A stretch of 64,000 nucleotides of DNA, from the NCBI GenBank assembly GCA_032718475.1, contig JAUCBJ010001431.1, positions 62,001 to 126,000 of the forward strand, written 5' to 3'. A program made the position numbers and the translations under genes. Under the pieces are notes generated by a model. The model made no database searches. It saw only the letters and a program-made list of their open reading frames with translations, and was not told where the DNA came from. Of the stretch, positions 32,406 to 43,136 are shown piece after piece. The stretch is from Nemertoderma westbladi. Lineage: Eukaryota > Xenacoelomorpha > Nemertodermatida > Nemertodermatidae. Numbering within the stretch: the first letter of the stretch is position 1; each line of letters opens with the position of its first letter.

Positions 32406-33299
32406 TGGCTACTGCTTAATCTATTGCGCAAGTTTCAACTCATCCTCGTATCTCACCCCACAGTGTATACAGGTCCTATACTGGTTACTATTTTGGAGTT
32501 AGTGAAGGGATTAAACTTAAGACAAGAAGTTGCATGCAAGCTGTCGCCTAGGTTACCAGTTACCATGAATGATCCATTAATGGGGCCGGGATTCTGTTGC
32601 TGCGCCAGGATTGGCTCATTTAAGGAGGCTTTTTGGCCCCACATTCCAAGTTACTATTAATTGAGGGGGGGGGTGGGGGTGGTAGCGAATTTTCTGACCA
32701 AAAAGTCTAATTTTTGAAACATATCCTATCTGATGCAGAATTTCATGCTGAATCCAAATATGGAAACCGTTTTCCCATATTTAGTTTTAGTTTTAGCCTT
32801 AGTTTTCGAGATATCTGGGATAGAAGATACTGGCTCTGATATATCTTGATATCGGTAAATGCAATGAAGTTGGGGGTTTGCATTCAATTTCTGCAAATTT
32901 CTGTGCTCAGTGGTTCCAATTGGATGTCTCCACGAGAAAGAGCACAAAATTTTAATTGAAAAGGAATTTTTTTATGATTATTGGACCTACTGATCTGTTT
33001 ATAACACAACTTTAAGTTTCCGGAATAAATACGGGACTCGAATAAGCGACTCTGCGATCTTTGTGGGATTACGCAGAATAGACTTATCAGTCATCAGAGA
33101 TCTTCAAAATGTATAATCTCCAGTTCTAGTGGTCGTTTGAAGTTCGTTTTAGGCTCATTCGAAAGCTCTTTTCTCAGAGAATAAAGTTACCTAATTTACC
33201 TTAAGTTACCTTAATTTTATGTTACCGAATTAAGTAAAGAATAAAGGCTTCCACATAGAATCCTTTTGTTATAAATATAGCGTTGACAATAATCAAATT
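32406..33299. other. Interior of the Polinton-like element, copy 1, no gene recognised
   Basis: Mirrors 40220-41122 of copy 2. A G-run starts near 32664. Neither strand shows a family I know. Confidence 0.4.
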
Positions 33300-34184
33300 A
33301 TGGATAATAATGATTTCAATAACTGGTTTTCCCGCACTGTAAATCGTATTGATGAACTAATTAGTGCTTTTCTTTGGAACATAGTTTGTATCGAGCAAAT
33401 ATGCATCGAGATTGCATGCTCCCAATGTAACCCCTATTTAAAGGGTCATGGGATTAATAATTCTAAAATATTATTAAATAAACATTGTACTGTAAGCATA
33501 GATTGCCCACTGAGAGATTGTTTTAAATATGCAGTATAGGCCGTGGTGAATTATAAAAAGATTGATAGGAAAAAAATAATATTAGTAGAATATCAACTTA
33601 TATTCCTTTCCTAGACATGTTTTATTTTAGCACAATAACGTTTCCGGTGGACAGAGTAACTGGTATTCCTGCTTTTGAAAGCAAACCCTTTATACTGCAT
33701 CAATCTTTTGTTTTGGAATAACGATGAAACACTCTTTTTAGCGCATACTGTCCTGACAAAACTGTACTAGATTTACAATTTATTGAAGCCACAACCAAAA
33801 ACCCCAGTCACTACGTGGCCATTACCAATATCGATAGACTAATAAATACAAAAAATACTTCTATGGGTAACAAGTAGCACTGCAAGCGCCGCCTTTTACA
33901 CTGTCAACGCTCTGGAAGAACATCGCCAGCTTTGCTATACGGGTAAACGACAACTGGAATATATGCCTGAAAATCTCTTGGTCAAATTCGATCATTACGA
34001 TAAGACCCTATCCCCACCTTTCTGTTTATACACCAACATTGAAACTATTCTTGAACCTACAAACAATATTAAACTTCCCCAGAAACATTTAGCCAGTGCG
34101 GCAGCCTTTTACATGGTATCAAATCAGAAATTAATTAACCCCCCCAAAACTAATTCCCCAAAATATTCAGATTTTCTGTGCTGA
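33300..34184 (+). pseudogene. Polinton-type DNA polymerase B relic, copy 1
   Basis: Carries the N-terminal part of a protein-primed family B polymerase in several frames with stops and small deletions. It is the same gene as 41123-42056. Compared with copy 2 it lacks about 15, 16, 8 and 4 bp at four places, so it is the more damaged copy. The zinc-finger segment is disrupted here. The polymerase palm and active-site motifs are not present. Confidence 0.6.
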
Positions 34185-34220
34185 TGGAAGTAACCACGTA
34201 ATGTGTGACTTTCTAACCGC

Positions 34221-34433
34221 GTGGATTCAATAATGTGTGGTGCGAGTAATGGGATAACACCAAAACAGTTTCGAGATCATTATCCTTTCTTTATCTGGAA
34301 TCTTTCGCCTAGTGGCTATTTGTATGATGAAAAGAGACCTATGCATCGTGCTGATAACGCGAGGCTTGAAATTTCCTTTGCCCACGCTTTGGTAGTAATG
34401 ATCAATGTAATAATGTATGTAATTCGGTATTAA
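34221..34433 (+). pseudogene. Capsid-like (F54H12.2-type) fragment, copy 1
   Basis: About 70 codons with ITPKQFRDHYPFFIWNLSP and NARLEISFAHAL. The pattern (PxxF..Y..F..dLsP...R..N.RLEI.F) resembles the F54H12.2-like protein of Polintons, considered a minor capsid protein. Only this piece survives. Confidence 0.5.
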
Positions 34434-34815
34434 CCGATCTCGGTCGATATTTTATTTTATTTACAATTATTATAATTATTAGATGGCCTACAACATTTCT
34501 GCGTATTTGTGCTATTGTCCATCTGTAATAATAATTCATTAAGTTCATTGATAGAGCAATGTATTTTATTAATAATGCAATGTCGTTGAGTTAGAGGTCT
34601 GCCTTAAAAATAATGTGGGTGGGATATGATAGAACAATAAATATTAGTGAAAGTGGCCGAGTAATTCAAATTCTAGAAAATGTTAAACTCTACCTATAAA
34701 TCGTCTACCTAATAAACAGAATAAAAAAAATGAGTTTGATATCAAACACTCAAGCGGCTCATTTACCAGGATGCATAACTTCGAATCATTATCCAATCGG
34801 AAATATTTTCTTTCG

Positions 34816-34925
34816 TTAGACACTAAGTTCATCGTAGCAGTTACATTCACTATCCTCGGTGGATGAATCGAACCATTTCAATTTGGCTACCTCAGCTGAT
34901 GTAAGTAGAATTGTGTCCCGAGTAG
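34816..34925 (-). pseudogene. Last codons of a minus-strand Polinton ORF, copy 1
   Basis: Ends in TAA at 34816-34818 and meets the Gypsy LTR at 34926. It is the duplicate of 42688-42797. The remainder of the ORF exists only in copy 2, to the right of the Gypsy element. Confidence 0.55.
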
Positions 34926-35202
34926 TGTTATGGACGAAAGAATGATGCTCCATCACCGTGCTATGTAATATAATTCATCCAATAATGTTATTGTTAAAAC
35001 CAATCATATATATAATATAAGCAAGTAAACATATATATATCATAGGCCTAAGTACTGACTACTGGTATGGGGCCACGGCTTCTTATAGGCCGTGGTGTAC
35101 TGTACTAACATACAGTCTGACAGTCCAATAAAAGGGGCGAGCCATGCATACCAAAGTGTTGGCTGATGCGGGTTCTATTACTTATAGTATAAGGCTACGA
35201 CA
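34926..35202 (-). repeat. Gypsy 3' LTR, copy 1 (277 bp)
   Basis: Reads TGTTATGG...TACGACA on the plus strand; the coding strand is minus. It is the same length as the LTRs at 42798 and 47731. The polypurine tract lies at 35203-35218. Confidence 0.9.
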
Positions 35203-35264
35203 CCCCCCTTTCCTTTGAGATCTCATTAAGTTTGGTGAGATCTGGTTACGTTTGTTAGATCCGG

Positions 35265-38200
35265 TTAAATTAATTCGATGCTTGTTGCGCCAAAGCGGAC
35301 AATAGAGTTCTTTTTACGTGTGCTACGGCGCGGTTGTACCGTAACCCAGTCGTCGTCAGTTTTGTCATTGGCTTCAGATGTTGTTGAGTCTGCTATCAGT
35401 GGTTTGTCGAACTCTACGTCGGTTGTCTCTTCAGGCTTCTCATGCAGAGGCCGTAGAAATCGTCGGTTTCTTCTCCAGGTATTCCCGGATGGCAGTTTAA
35501 CCTGGTAGTCTCTGTGTAGACCGACACTGGTGATGGTGCCTGTGCGATCCCACCGTTTCGGCCGATTAGGATTTTGAATACGGACTTTCATCCCGATTTG
35601 AAGGGGTTTGTGATCTCGAGCGGTTGCGTTATAATGGTGCGTTGTTTGATCCAGGTCGGCTGCGTGTTTGTTGCCCAGGTTACCAGTTACTTGCAGGTTC
35701 TGGTTGTAGTTGTCTGAATGGGACGGGACTCTCGAACGAAGTGTACGTCCAAATACAATTTCATTGGGAGATTTCCCATCCGCGCGGGGTGTATTTCTCA
35801 GCTCGAGGAGGCCGCTGAGAAATTCCTCGCAGTGAATGTCATTTCGTGGGACTTTAAGCAGGAGGTGTTTAAGAGTTTTCACTGCGGATTCTGCGTGTCC
35901 GTTTGATTGTGGATAGTGTGGGCTGCTAGGAACCCAGTTAATGCCCCACCGCTTGCAGAAGTCCCAGAAATTGGTGCTGTCGAATTGTGGCCCACCATCG
36001 GTTTTCAGCGTTGTTGGGACGCCGAGGTTGGGGAGCCATTTGCGGATGGCGCATACGACGTCGGTGGATGTTGGGTCGTGGTTCCACTGTGAAACTTCCG
36101 GGTAACCAGATAGTCGATCTGCGTAAGCTAGGTAGTGTTTGTTGCCTATAGCAAACAGGTCGGCTGATAGGCCTACTGATTCGAATGGTCGCTCGGGAAT
36201 GTTGTCCGAAAGTAGCGTTTCTTTCTGGAGGGATGGTCGGATCTCTTGGCATTTGTTACAATGTTTCACCGTACGCTCGATATGGTGGCTGATACTGGGC
36301 CAATAGACGGTTTGGCGGGCCCGTTGTTTAGTGCGGGTTGTGCCCTGGTGTGAGGCGTGTAAGCGTTGCAGGGTTTCAGCCTGGTGCTGGGTAGGGATGA
36401 CGATTCTATTCCCAAATAGTACGAGGTCGTCAGCTGAAAGTGCCAGGTTATTCGATATTGAGCGAAATTTGCGGCAGTAGGGTGATGCTTGGTTTATAGT
36501 TCTGAAATCAGCCCGTACCTGATTAACTAGTTCTTGATATTCGGCGTCATTTGATGCTGCCGTTTTCAGTTCGTTTATCATTGGGTCATTTGAAAGACTG
36601 CCCGATGAGTCATTAGGTGGCGGCAGGTTACGGCAGATGGAAGCGACGGTAATTAGGTCGACACCGAGTTCCATCTCTTCGTTTGTCGGTTTGTCGACAG
36701 GGGAGCGGCTCAAACCGTCGGCAATTCGGTGAGCCTTGCCCTTTTGCCATTCGACGCGGAATTGGTAGCAAGATTGAAGGTCGGCTTTGATGCGCTGCAG
36801 TTTATCGTTACATACCTGATCGACACTGTAGTTATTAAAAATGGTGACCAGGGGACGGTGATCTGTTACTACCGTAAATTCCGGTAGACCCAATATGTAA
36901 ACCCGGCACTTACTAATGGCGTATCGGATGGCAACGGCTTCTAATTCGATGGTTGCGTAACGAGTTTCAGCGTCGCTGATGAATCGGCTGCCGCATGCTA
37001 CCAGATTCCAGACAGCTCCGTGGCGCTGGAGTAAGTCGAACCCGAACCCATGGAGGCGGCTGGCGTCGGTTTCCAGCCGTGTTTCTGCTTTGGGATCGAA
37101 TGGAGCGAGTATTGGGGGTTTCACGAGTGCGTTTTTGACTCGCTGGAAAGCTTGTTGATGGTTGGCGTTCCAAGTAAACTCATTCCGGGTCCGGAGAAGT
37201 TCTCGTAGTGGAGCGGCTGTGGTACTGATGTCACTAGAGAAGTGACCGAGTTGGTTTACCAGCCCCATAAAGCTACGAAGGTCAGTAATGTTCTTCGGTG
37301 TTGGGTAATCCGAAATCGCTCGAATCTTATCTGGGTCGGCCTCAGTTCCCTGACCCGATACGATGTACCCAGCGAATTTGACCGAGGGTTGAGCGAAGTT
37401 GAATTTGCCAGGGTGGAGAGTTATTCCAGATTCGCGGCATTTCTGGAGTACGGAGCGAACTCTCTGGACGTGGCTATTGAGGTTGGTGTCCTCTATCAGG
37501 ATATCGTCAACGAGTTTGTGGACCTGTGTTAAACCCTGTAGGGCTATATCTCCTCATAGGTTGTAACTATCTCCGGCAGAGATAAAGCCCATTGGGGCGC
37601 GGCAGTACCGGTAGCGGCCCCAGGGTGTTATAAACGTTGTGAGGTCCCTGGATTTCTCATCGAGCGCGACCTGCCAATAGCCGGATTTTGCGTCTAATGT
37701 TGAAAAGATGCGTGCCCCTGGAGTCCGGTCGGATATTACGTCATATGGTGTTCTAGAATTATGGACGGTCCGTTTCACCTGGGAGTTCAGTTTTGTCAGA
37801 TCGACCGTCATGCGAATTTCCCCCGGTCGATTTGGTTTGTTACATACGACTATGGGGTGGCACCAGTCAGTTGGCCGGTCGCCAACTCGTTCGATGATGC
37901 CTCGTGTTTCCATGTCGATGAGCTCCTTGTGTACTTTTTCTCGTTGCGGGAATGGAACCGGACGGGCAGAGTTTACACAGAATGGCTCGGGGTTATCCAC
38001 CAGTTGAATTTTCATTGGCGGTCCCGCCATTGTTTGGAGGCGTCCGTTGGAGCTGAACACATCGTGGAACTCCTCCATTAGTTTAAGTTTGGTGTCAGCA
38101 TTATTTATCCGTTGTTCTGCGTCCACGGATATTGTTGAAACCACGGGGAAGTCCTTGTTGACAATACCCAATCCCTTACAGGTGTCCAGGGATATGTATA

Positions 38201-38518
38201 TGTCCCGCCCCATATCTGGGCACCAATAAACCCAGTCACTGTATGTTCGGTTACCGGTAGAAAGTTGCATATATGTTTTGCCGGTGCAATTCACAGATGT
38301 ACCATTGGCTGCGGTCAGTGGGCAGTCGGCTGATCCAAGTACGTGTTTGGTTGGGATGTTCCAATCTAAGCGGATTGTGTCACCAGCCGCTATAACTTGT
38401 GCGCCTGTATCTGCGATGCACATTTTAATCCCAGCCCACTCGCCATTACTACAAAATTCCACGGGGAGTAGTGGTTTCTGGCACCCAGTAGTAATGTCTG
38501 CCATCTGAATGGCGCCGT
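35265..38518 (-). pseudogene. Ty3/Gypsy pol, copy 1 (5'-truncated by the duplication joint)
   Basis: One frame from the joint to the stop at 35265 holds protease (IADTGAQV), reverse transcriptase, RNase H and integrase, with a single in-frame TGA at 37554-37556. Gag is missing. It matches copy 2 closely, except that integrase has two extra residues (Gly-Leu) in ESVGLSADLF. These come from six extra bases that make TAGGCCTA at 36168-36175. They sit three residues before the first catalytic Asp. Confidence 0.9.
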
Positions 38519-38928
38519 GCGTCAGTATGTTATCATAGGTTTGATTTTGATGCGTTTTATAATTATATATATGGCTTTCGCATTCTATTGGTTAATCCTT
38601 ATCGCGTATGGCAAAACTTGCCAAGTCCTTATCACCAGCGATAAGACCCTTATCACCAGCGATAAGACCCTTATCGCCTATCGTCTATCTCTTATCGCCA
38701 GTTGTGAAGCCCTCGCTCTTATCGCTTATCTCTTATCACCAGTTGTGAACACATCACCTTATCGCTTATCTCTTATCGCCAGTTGTGAACACATCACCAT
38801 ATCGCGTATTTCTTATCACCAGTTAGTTGTGAACACATCACCTTATCGCTTATCTCTCATCGCTGATTGTGAACGCTTCGGCTTATCACTTTTCTCTTAT
38901 CGCTATCTTTCAATTGTGAACCGGGCTT
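38517..38928. mobile_element. Right half of the GATAAG MITE, copy 2
   Basis: Matches 30672-31106, with one block deleted and one GATAAGACCCTTATC-type unit gained. It ends TGAACCGGGCTT. The left end is cut at the duplication joint. Confidence 0.85.
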
Positions 38929-39568
38929 AAGGTGAGTGTAGGTAAATGCCATGGAATGTAATAATGGGCAGGCAGGATATTCAAATATGGTGAAAGCAAT
39001 AATAGGGAGGCAGTATGGTAGCGACAAGTACTATCCCACGAAAACATTACTAATTAAAAAGTAAACATTAAATCATCAACAAACATTATATTCAAATAAT
39101 ATCATTGAGTTAATCCATTCTGTATGTATGAAGATAGACAATTAGAATGTCACTGATTGTAATAATTATATAAACATACATTTAAAGTATAATTGCAAAT
39201 AAAATTAAAATGTACAAAAGCATCAAAAATATTATATGGTAACAGTAACTAGGTAACAGTAACTACAACACGGAGTATTTGATGGTACGAGGCCCAGATA
39301 TATTGATCCATTCAAAGCACCAAGTTATCCTGGGAGCTTCACTTTCAATTTAGGAAATTAAGAATGCGAGTGCGATTGAGAAAGTTTTGAGATAGTTTCC
39401 AAATTTTTAACATTCATCAGCTTGATAAAAAAAAAAGTCTAATTATTATAACTCGTAATCAGTATTTAAAAATAACATAATATTACTGCCAAGACAAATA
39501 ATTAAATTGGTCCATTCTTTATTCAGCTAACATTATTACATATCCCGACCCATTGATTCAACTAATTA
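38929..39568. other. Downstream flank of the host exon, copy 2
   Basis: Copy of 31107-31750. No gene seen. Confidence 0.45.
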
Positions 39569-39731
39569 TCATTCGACGGCTCCCCTATCCTCTTTATCCG
39601 ACCCAATAACCGGACGGACGGATAAATCTATGGAATCCACAGGTTCCGGACTGGTACCCCGGACACAATGATCACCAGATGTATTCCTGGTAGGATAACG
39701 CTTGGGGGATGCGTAGCTTGCGAACTGGGTA
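39569..39731 (-). CDS. C-terminal part of a host terminal exon, split from its start by a Polinton-like element
   Basis: On the minus strand, the frame interrupted at 49717 resumes here after the 6-bp target duplication (TGGGTA, 39726-39731). It runs 51-54 more codons to TGA at 39569-39571 and includes YASPKRYPTRNTSGDHCVRG and PEPVDSIDLSVRPVIGSD. Exact continuity of frame across the insertion shows that the element entered a coding exon. The protein is unrecognised: hydrophilic and Ser/Thr-rich, like a cytoplasmic tail. Confidence 0.65.
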
Positions 39732-40219
39732 AGTAGTAGGGGTTTGCATGGCTTTGCGACAGTTAGACCACACTGACACCCATTGGCACCACAGTGTCAT
39801 TGGTGCCAGAGTGTCTGGGTGACACCTCCTAATTAGGCTAATTAGACCCTAATTGATTGGTGTCATCAATTAATTAGTACAATTAAACCCTAATAGATGT
39901 CTTATAACACCTTATTAGGGTTTAATTGATTATCCTAATTAATCAAACCAATTGGCACCCTGACACCTAATGGCTATCGGTATTGTCTAACTGTCGCAAA
40001 GCCGTGCAAAGGGTGTCATAAGTGACACCTCTACCCTTTTAATTATTAGTATTTATTTATTTGTATTAAATTTTAATTTAATTAATTGTATTACTTTTAT
40101 TTTATTTTATTGTATTACTTATTTAATTTATAAATTGATTTCTATTTTTAGATTTACCAATAAATAGTTATATTTATTGCTTACTGAATGACATCAATGA
40201 TGGCACCACCCCGGCTGCT
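39732..40219 (+). repeat. Left terminal inverted repeat of the Polinton-like element
   Basis: Pairs with 49299-49716. Shared order: GGGGTTTGC, GGCTTTGCGACAGTTAGACCACACTGACACC, ATCAATTAATTA, TTAAACCCTAATAGATGTCTTATAA, TGTCTAACTGTCGC, GGGTGTCATAAGTGACACC, AAATCTAAAAATAG (inverse), and TGACATCAATGATGGCA. The outer 280 bp is itself palindromic and matches the MITE at 27214-27552. The left copy is about 70 bp longer because of an extra CCATTGGCACCACAGTGTC block. Confidence 0.85.
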
Positions 40220-41122
40220 GGCTACTGCTTAATCTATTGCACAAGTTTCAACTCATCCTCGTATCTCACCCCACAGTGTATACAGGTCCTATACTGGTTA
40301 CTATTTTGGAGTTAGTGAAGGGATTAAACTTAAGACAAGAAGTTGCATGCAAGCTGTCGCCTAGGTTACCAGTTACCATGAATGATCCATTAATGGTTCC
40401 GGGATTCTGTTGCTGCGCCAGGATTGGCTCATTTAAGGAGGCTTTTCGGCCCCACATTCCAAGTTACTATTAATTGAGGGGGGGGGGGGGGGGTGGGGGT
40501 GGTAGCGAATTTTCTGACCAAAAAGTCTAATTTTTGAAACATATCCTATCTAATGCAGAATTTCATGCTGAATCCAAATATGGAAACCGTTTTCCCATAT
40601 TTAGTTTTAGTTTTAGCCTTAGTTTTCGAGATATCTGGGATAGAAGATACTGGCTCTGATATATCTTGATATCGGTAAATGCAATGAAGTTGGGGGTTTG
40701 CATTCAATTTCTGCAAATTTCTGTGCTCAGTGGTTCCAATTGGATGTCTCCACGAGAAAGAGCACAAAATTTTAATTGAGAACGAATTTTTTTATGATTA
40801 TTGGACCTACTGATCTGTTTATAACACAACTTTAAGTCTCCGGAATAAAGACGGGACTCGAATAAGCGACTCTGCGGTCTTTGTGGGATTACGCAGAATA
40901 GACTTATCAGTCATCGGAGATCTTCAAAATGTATAATCTCCAGTTCTAGTGGTTGTATGAAGTTCGTTTTAGGCTCATTCGAAAGCTCTTTTCTCAGAGG
41001 ATAATAAAGTTACCTAATTTACCTTAAGTTACCTTAATTTTAAGTTACCGAATTAAGTAAAGAATAAAGTCTTCCACATAGAATCCTTTTGTTATAAATA
41101 TAGCGTTGACAATAATCAAATT
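40220..41122. other. Interior of the Polinton-like element, copy 2, no gene recognised
   Basis: Contains a long G-run (about 40478-40497) that differs in length from copy 1. Small ORFs on both strands have no family signature that I recognise. Confidence 0.4.
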
Positions 41123-42056
41123 ATGGATAATAATGATTTCAATAACTGGTTTTCCCGCACTGTAAATCGTATTGATGAACTAATTAGTGCTTTTCTTTGT
41201 CTCAGCTCGGGTTGGAATATAGTTTGTATCGAGCAAATAAGCATCGAGATTGCATGCTCCCAATGTAACCCCTATTTAAAGGGTCATGGGATTAATAATT
41301 CTAAAATATTATTAAATAAACATTGTACTGTAAGCATAGATTGCCCACTGAGAGATTGTTTTAAATATGCAGTATAGGCCGTGGTGAATTATAAAAAGAT
41401 TGATAGGAAAAAAAATAATATTAGTAGAATATCAACTTATATTCCTTTCCTAGACATGTTTGATTTTAGTACAATAACGTTCCCGGTGGACAGAGTAACT
41501 GGTATTCCTGCTTTTGAAAGCAAACCCTTTATACTGCATCAATCTTTTGTTTTGGAATAACGATGAAACACTCTTTTTTCTTAGTCAACCAGATAGCGCA
41601 TACTGTCCTGACAAAACTGTACTAGATTTACTATTTATTGAAGCCACAACCAAAAACCCCAGTCACTACGTGGCCATTACCAATATCGATAGACTAATAA
41701 ATACAAAAAATACGTCTATGGGTAACAAGTAGCACTGCGAACGCTGCCTCAGGGCCTTTTACACTGTCAACGCTCTGGAAGAACATCGCCAGCTTTGCTA
41801 TACATACGGGTAAACGACAACTGGAATATATGCCTGAAAATCTCTTGGTCAAATTCGATCGTTACGATAAGACCCTATCCCCACCTTTCTGTTTATACAC
41901 CAACATTGAAACTATTCTTGAACCTACAAACAATATTAAACTTCCCCAGAAACATTTAGCCAGTGCGGCAGCCTTTTACATGGTATCAAATCAGAAATTA
42001 ATTAACCCCCCTCAAAACTAATTCCCCAAAATATTCAGATTTTCTGTGATGATTGA
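41123..42056 (+). pseudogene. Polinton-type protein-primed DNA polymerase B relic, copy 2
   Basis: Several frames together show the N-terminal half of a Polinton PolB. A leading segment contains WNIVCIEQ and CSQCNPYLKGHG. Next come PDKTVLDLLFIEATTKNPSHYVAITNIDRLI, then a zinc-finger-like HCERCLRAFYTVNALEEHRQLC. A segment like MPENLLVKFDRYDK...PPFCLYTNIETIL follows, which corresponds to the exonuclease I region where active relatives read YADFE; the acidic pair is not intact here. Stops and frameshifts break the gene, and the polymerase domain is missing, so it cannot be active. This is an old gene relic and I do not attempt to join it. Confidence 0.65.
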
Positions 42057-42092
42057 TGGAAGTAACCACGTAATGTGTGACTTTCTAACCGT

Positions 42093-42305
42093 GTGGATTC
42101 AATAACGTGTGGTACGAGTAATGGGATAACACCAAAACAGTTTCGAGATCATTATCCTTTCTTTATCTGGAATCTTTCGCCTAGTGGCTATTTGTATGAT
42201 GAAAAGAGACCTATGCATCGTGCTGGTAACGCGAGGCTTGAAATTTCCTTTGCCCACGCTTTGGTAGTAATGATCAATGTAATAATGGATGTAATTCGGT
42301 ATTAA
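42093..42305 (+). pseudogene. Capsid-like (F54H12.2-type) fragment, copy 2
   Basis: Same as 34221-34433. It includes NGITPKQFRDHYPFFIWNLS and ARLEISFAHALVVMINVI. It resembles the conserved core of the Polinton F54H12.2-like protein, a putative minor capsid (penton-like) component. Only about 70 residues remain and flanking sequence shows no continuation. Confidence 0.5.
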
Positions 42306-42687
42306 CTGATCTCGGTCGATATTTTATTTTATTTACAATTATTATAATTATTAGATGGCCTACAACATTTCTGCGTATTTGTGCTATTGTCCATCTGTAA
42401 TAATAATTTATTAAGTTCATTGATAGAGCAATGTATTTTATTAATAATGCAATGTCGTTGAGTTAGAGGTCTGCCTTAAAAATAATGTGGGTGGGATATG
42501 ATAGAACAATAAATATTAGTGACAGTGGCCTAGTAATTCAAATTCTAGAAAATGTTAAACTCTACCTATAAATCGTCTACCTAATAAACAGAATAAAAAA
42601 AATGAGTTTCATATCAAACACTCAAGCGGCTCATTTACCAGGATGCATAACTTCGAATCATTATCCAATCGGAAATATTTTCTTTCG

Positions 42688-42797
42688 TTAGACACTAAGT
42701 TCATCGTAGCAGTTACATTCACTATCCTCGGTGGATGAATCGAACCATTTCAATTTGGCTACCTCAGCTGATGTAAGTAGAATTGTGTCCCGAGTAG
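42688..42797 (-). pseudogene. C-terminal end of a minus-strand Polinton ORF, cut by Gypsy
   Basis: Ends in TAA at 42688-42690. It is in frame with the ORF remnant at 48008-48866 when the Gypsy element and one copy of its 5-bp target duplication are disregarded. The product is unrecognised. Confidence 0.55.
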
Positions 42798-43074
42798 TGT
42801 TATGGACGAAAGAATGATGCTCCATCACCGTGCTATGTAATATAATTCATCCAATAATGTTATTGTTAAAACCAATCATATATATAATATAAGCAAGTAA
42901 ACATATATATATCATAGGCCTAAGTACTGACTACTGGTATGGGGCCACGGCTTCTTATAGGCCGTGGTGTACTGTACTAACATACAGTCTGACAGTCCAA
43001 TAAAAGGGGCGAGCCATGCATACCAAAGTGTTGGCTGATGCGGGTTCTATTACTTATAGTATAAGGCTACGACA
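42798..43074 (-). repeat. Gypsy 3' LTR, copy 2 (277 bp)
   Basis: TGTTATGG to TACGACA on the plus strand. Includes TAGGCCTA at 42915-42922, which all three LTR copies share. A hairpin GGCCACGG...CCGTGG lies in the middle. Confidence 0.9.
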
Positions 43075-43090
43075 CCCCCCTTTCCTTTGA
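43075..43090 (-). other. Gypsy polypurine tract
   Basis: On the minus strand TCAAAGGAAAGGGGGG lies directly against the 3' LTR. This is the expected plus-strand primer site. Confidence 0.8.
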
Positions 43091-43136
43091 GATCTCATTA
43101 AGTTTGGTGAGATCTGGTTACGTTTGTTAGATCCGG

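Larger units (their letters stand above)
31914..34925. mobile_element. Left part of the Polinton-like element, copy 1
   Basis: Begins AGTAGTAGGGGTTTGC directly after TGGGTA (31908-31913). The left terminal inverted repeat is about 31914-32405. It carries relics of a polymerase gene and a capsid-like gene (below) and is cut off by the duplication joint, so it has no right terminal repeat of its own. Confidence 0.8.
30672..38518 (+). repeat. Tandem duplication of 7.85 kb, copy 1
   Basis: Runs from GTGCGTCAGTATG inside a MITE to GGCGCCGT inside the Gypsy element. It is followed head to tail by copy 2. The two are nearly identical apart from scattered substitutions and about ten small indels. 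The joint shows two bases (GT, 38517-38518) shared by both ends, as in end-joining or template switching. Confidence 0.9.

Noticed and set aside
35278-38229. Plus-strand ORFs across the Gypsy element and its duplicate
   Set aside because: Antisense shadows of gag-pol; no recognisable domain.
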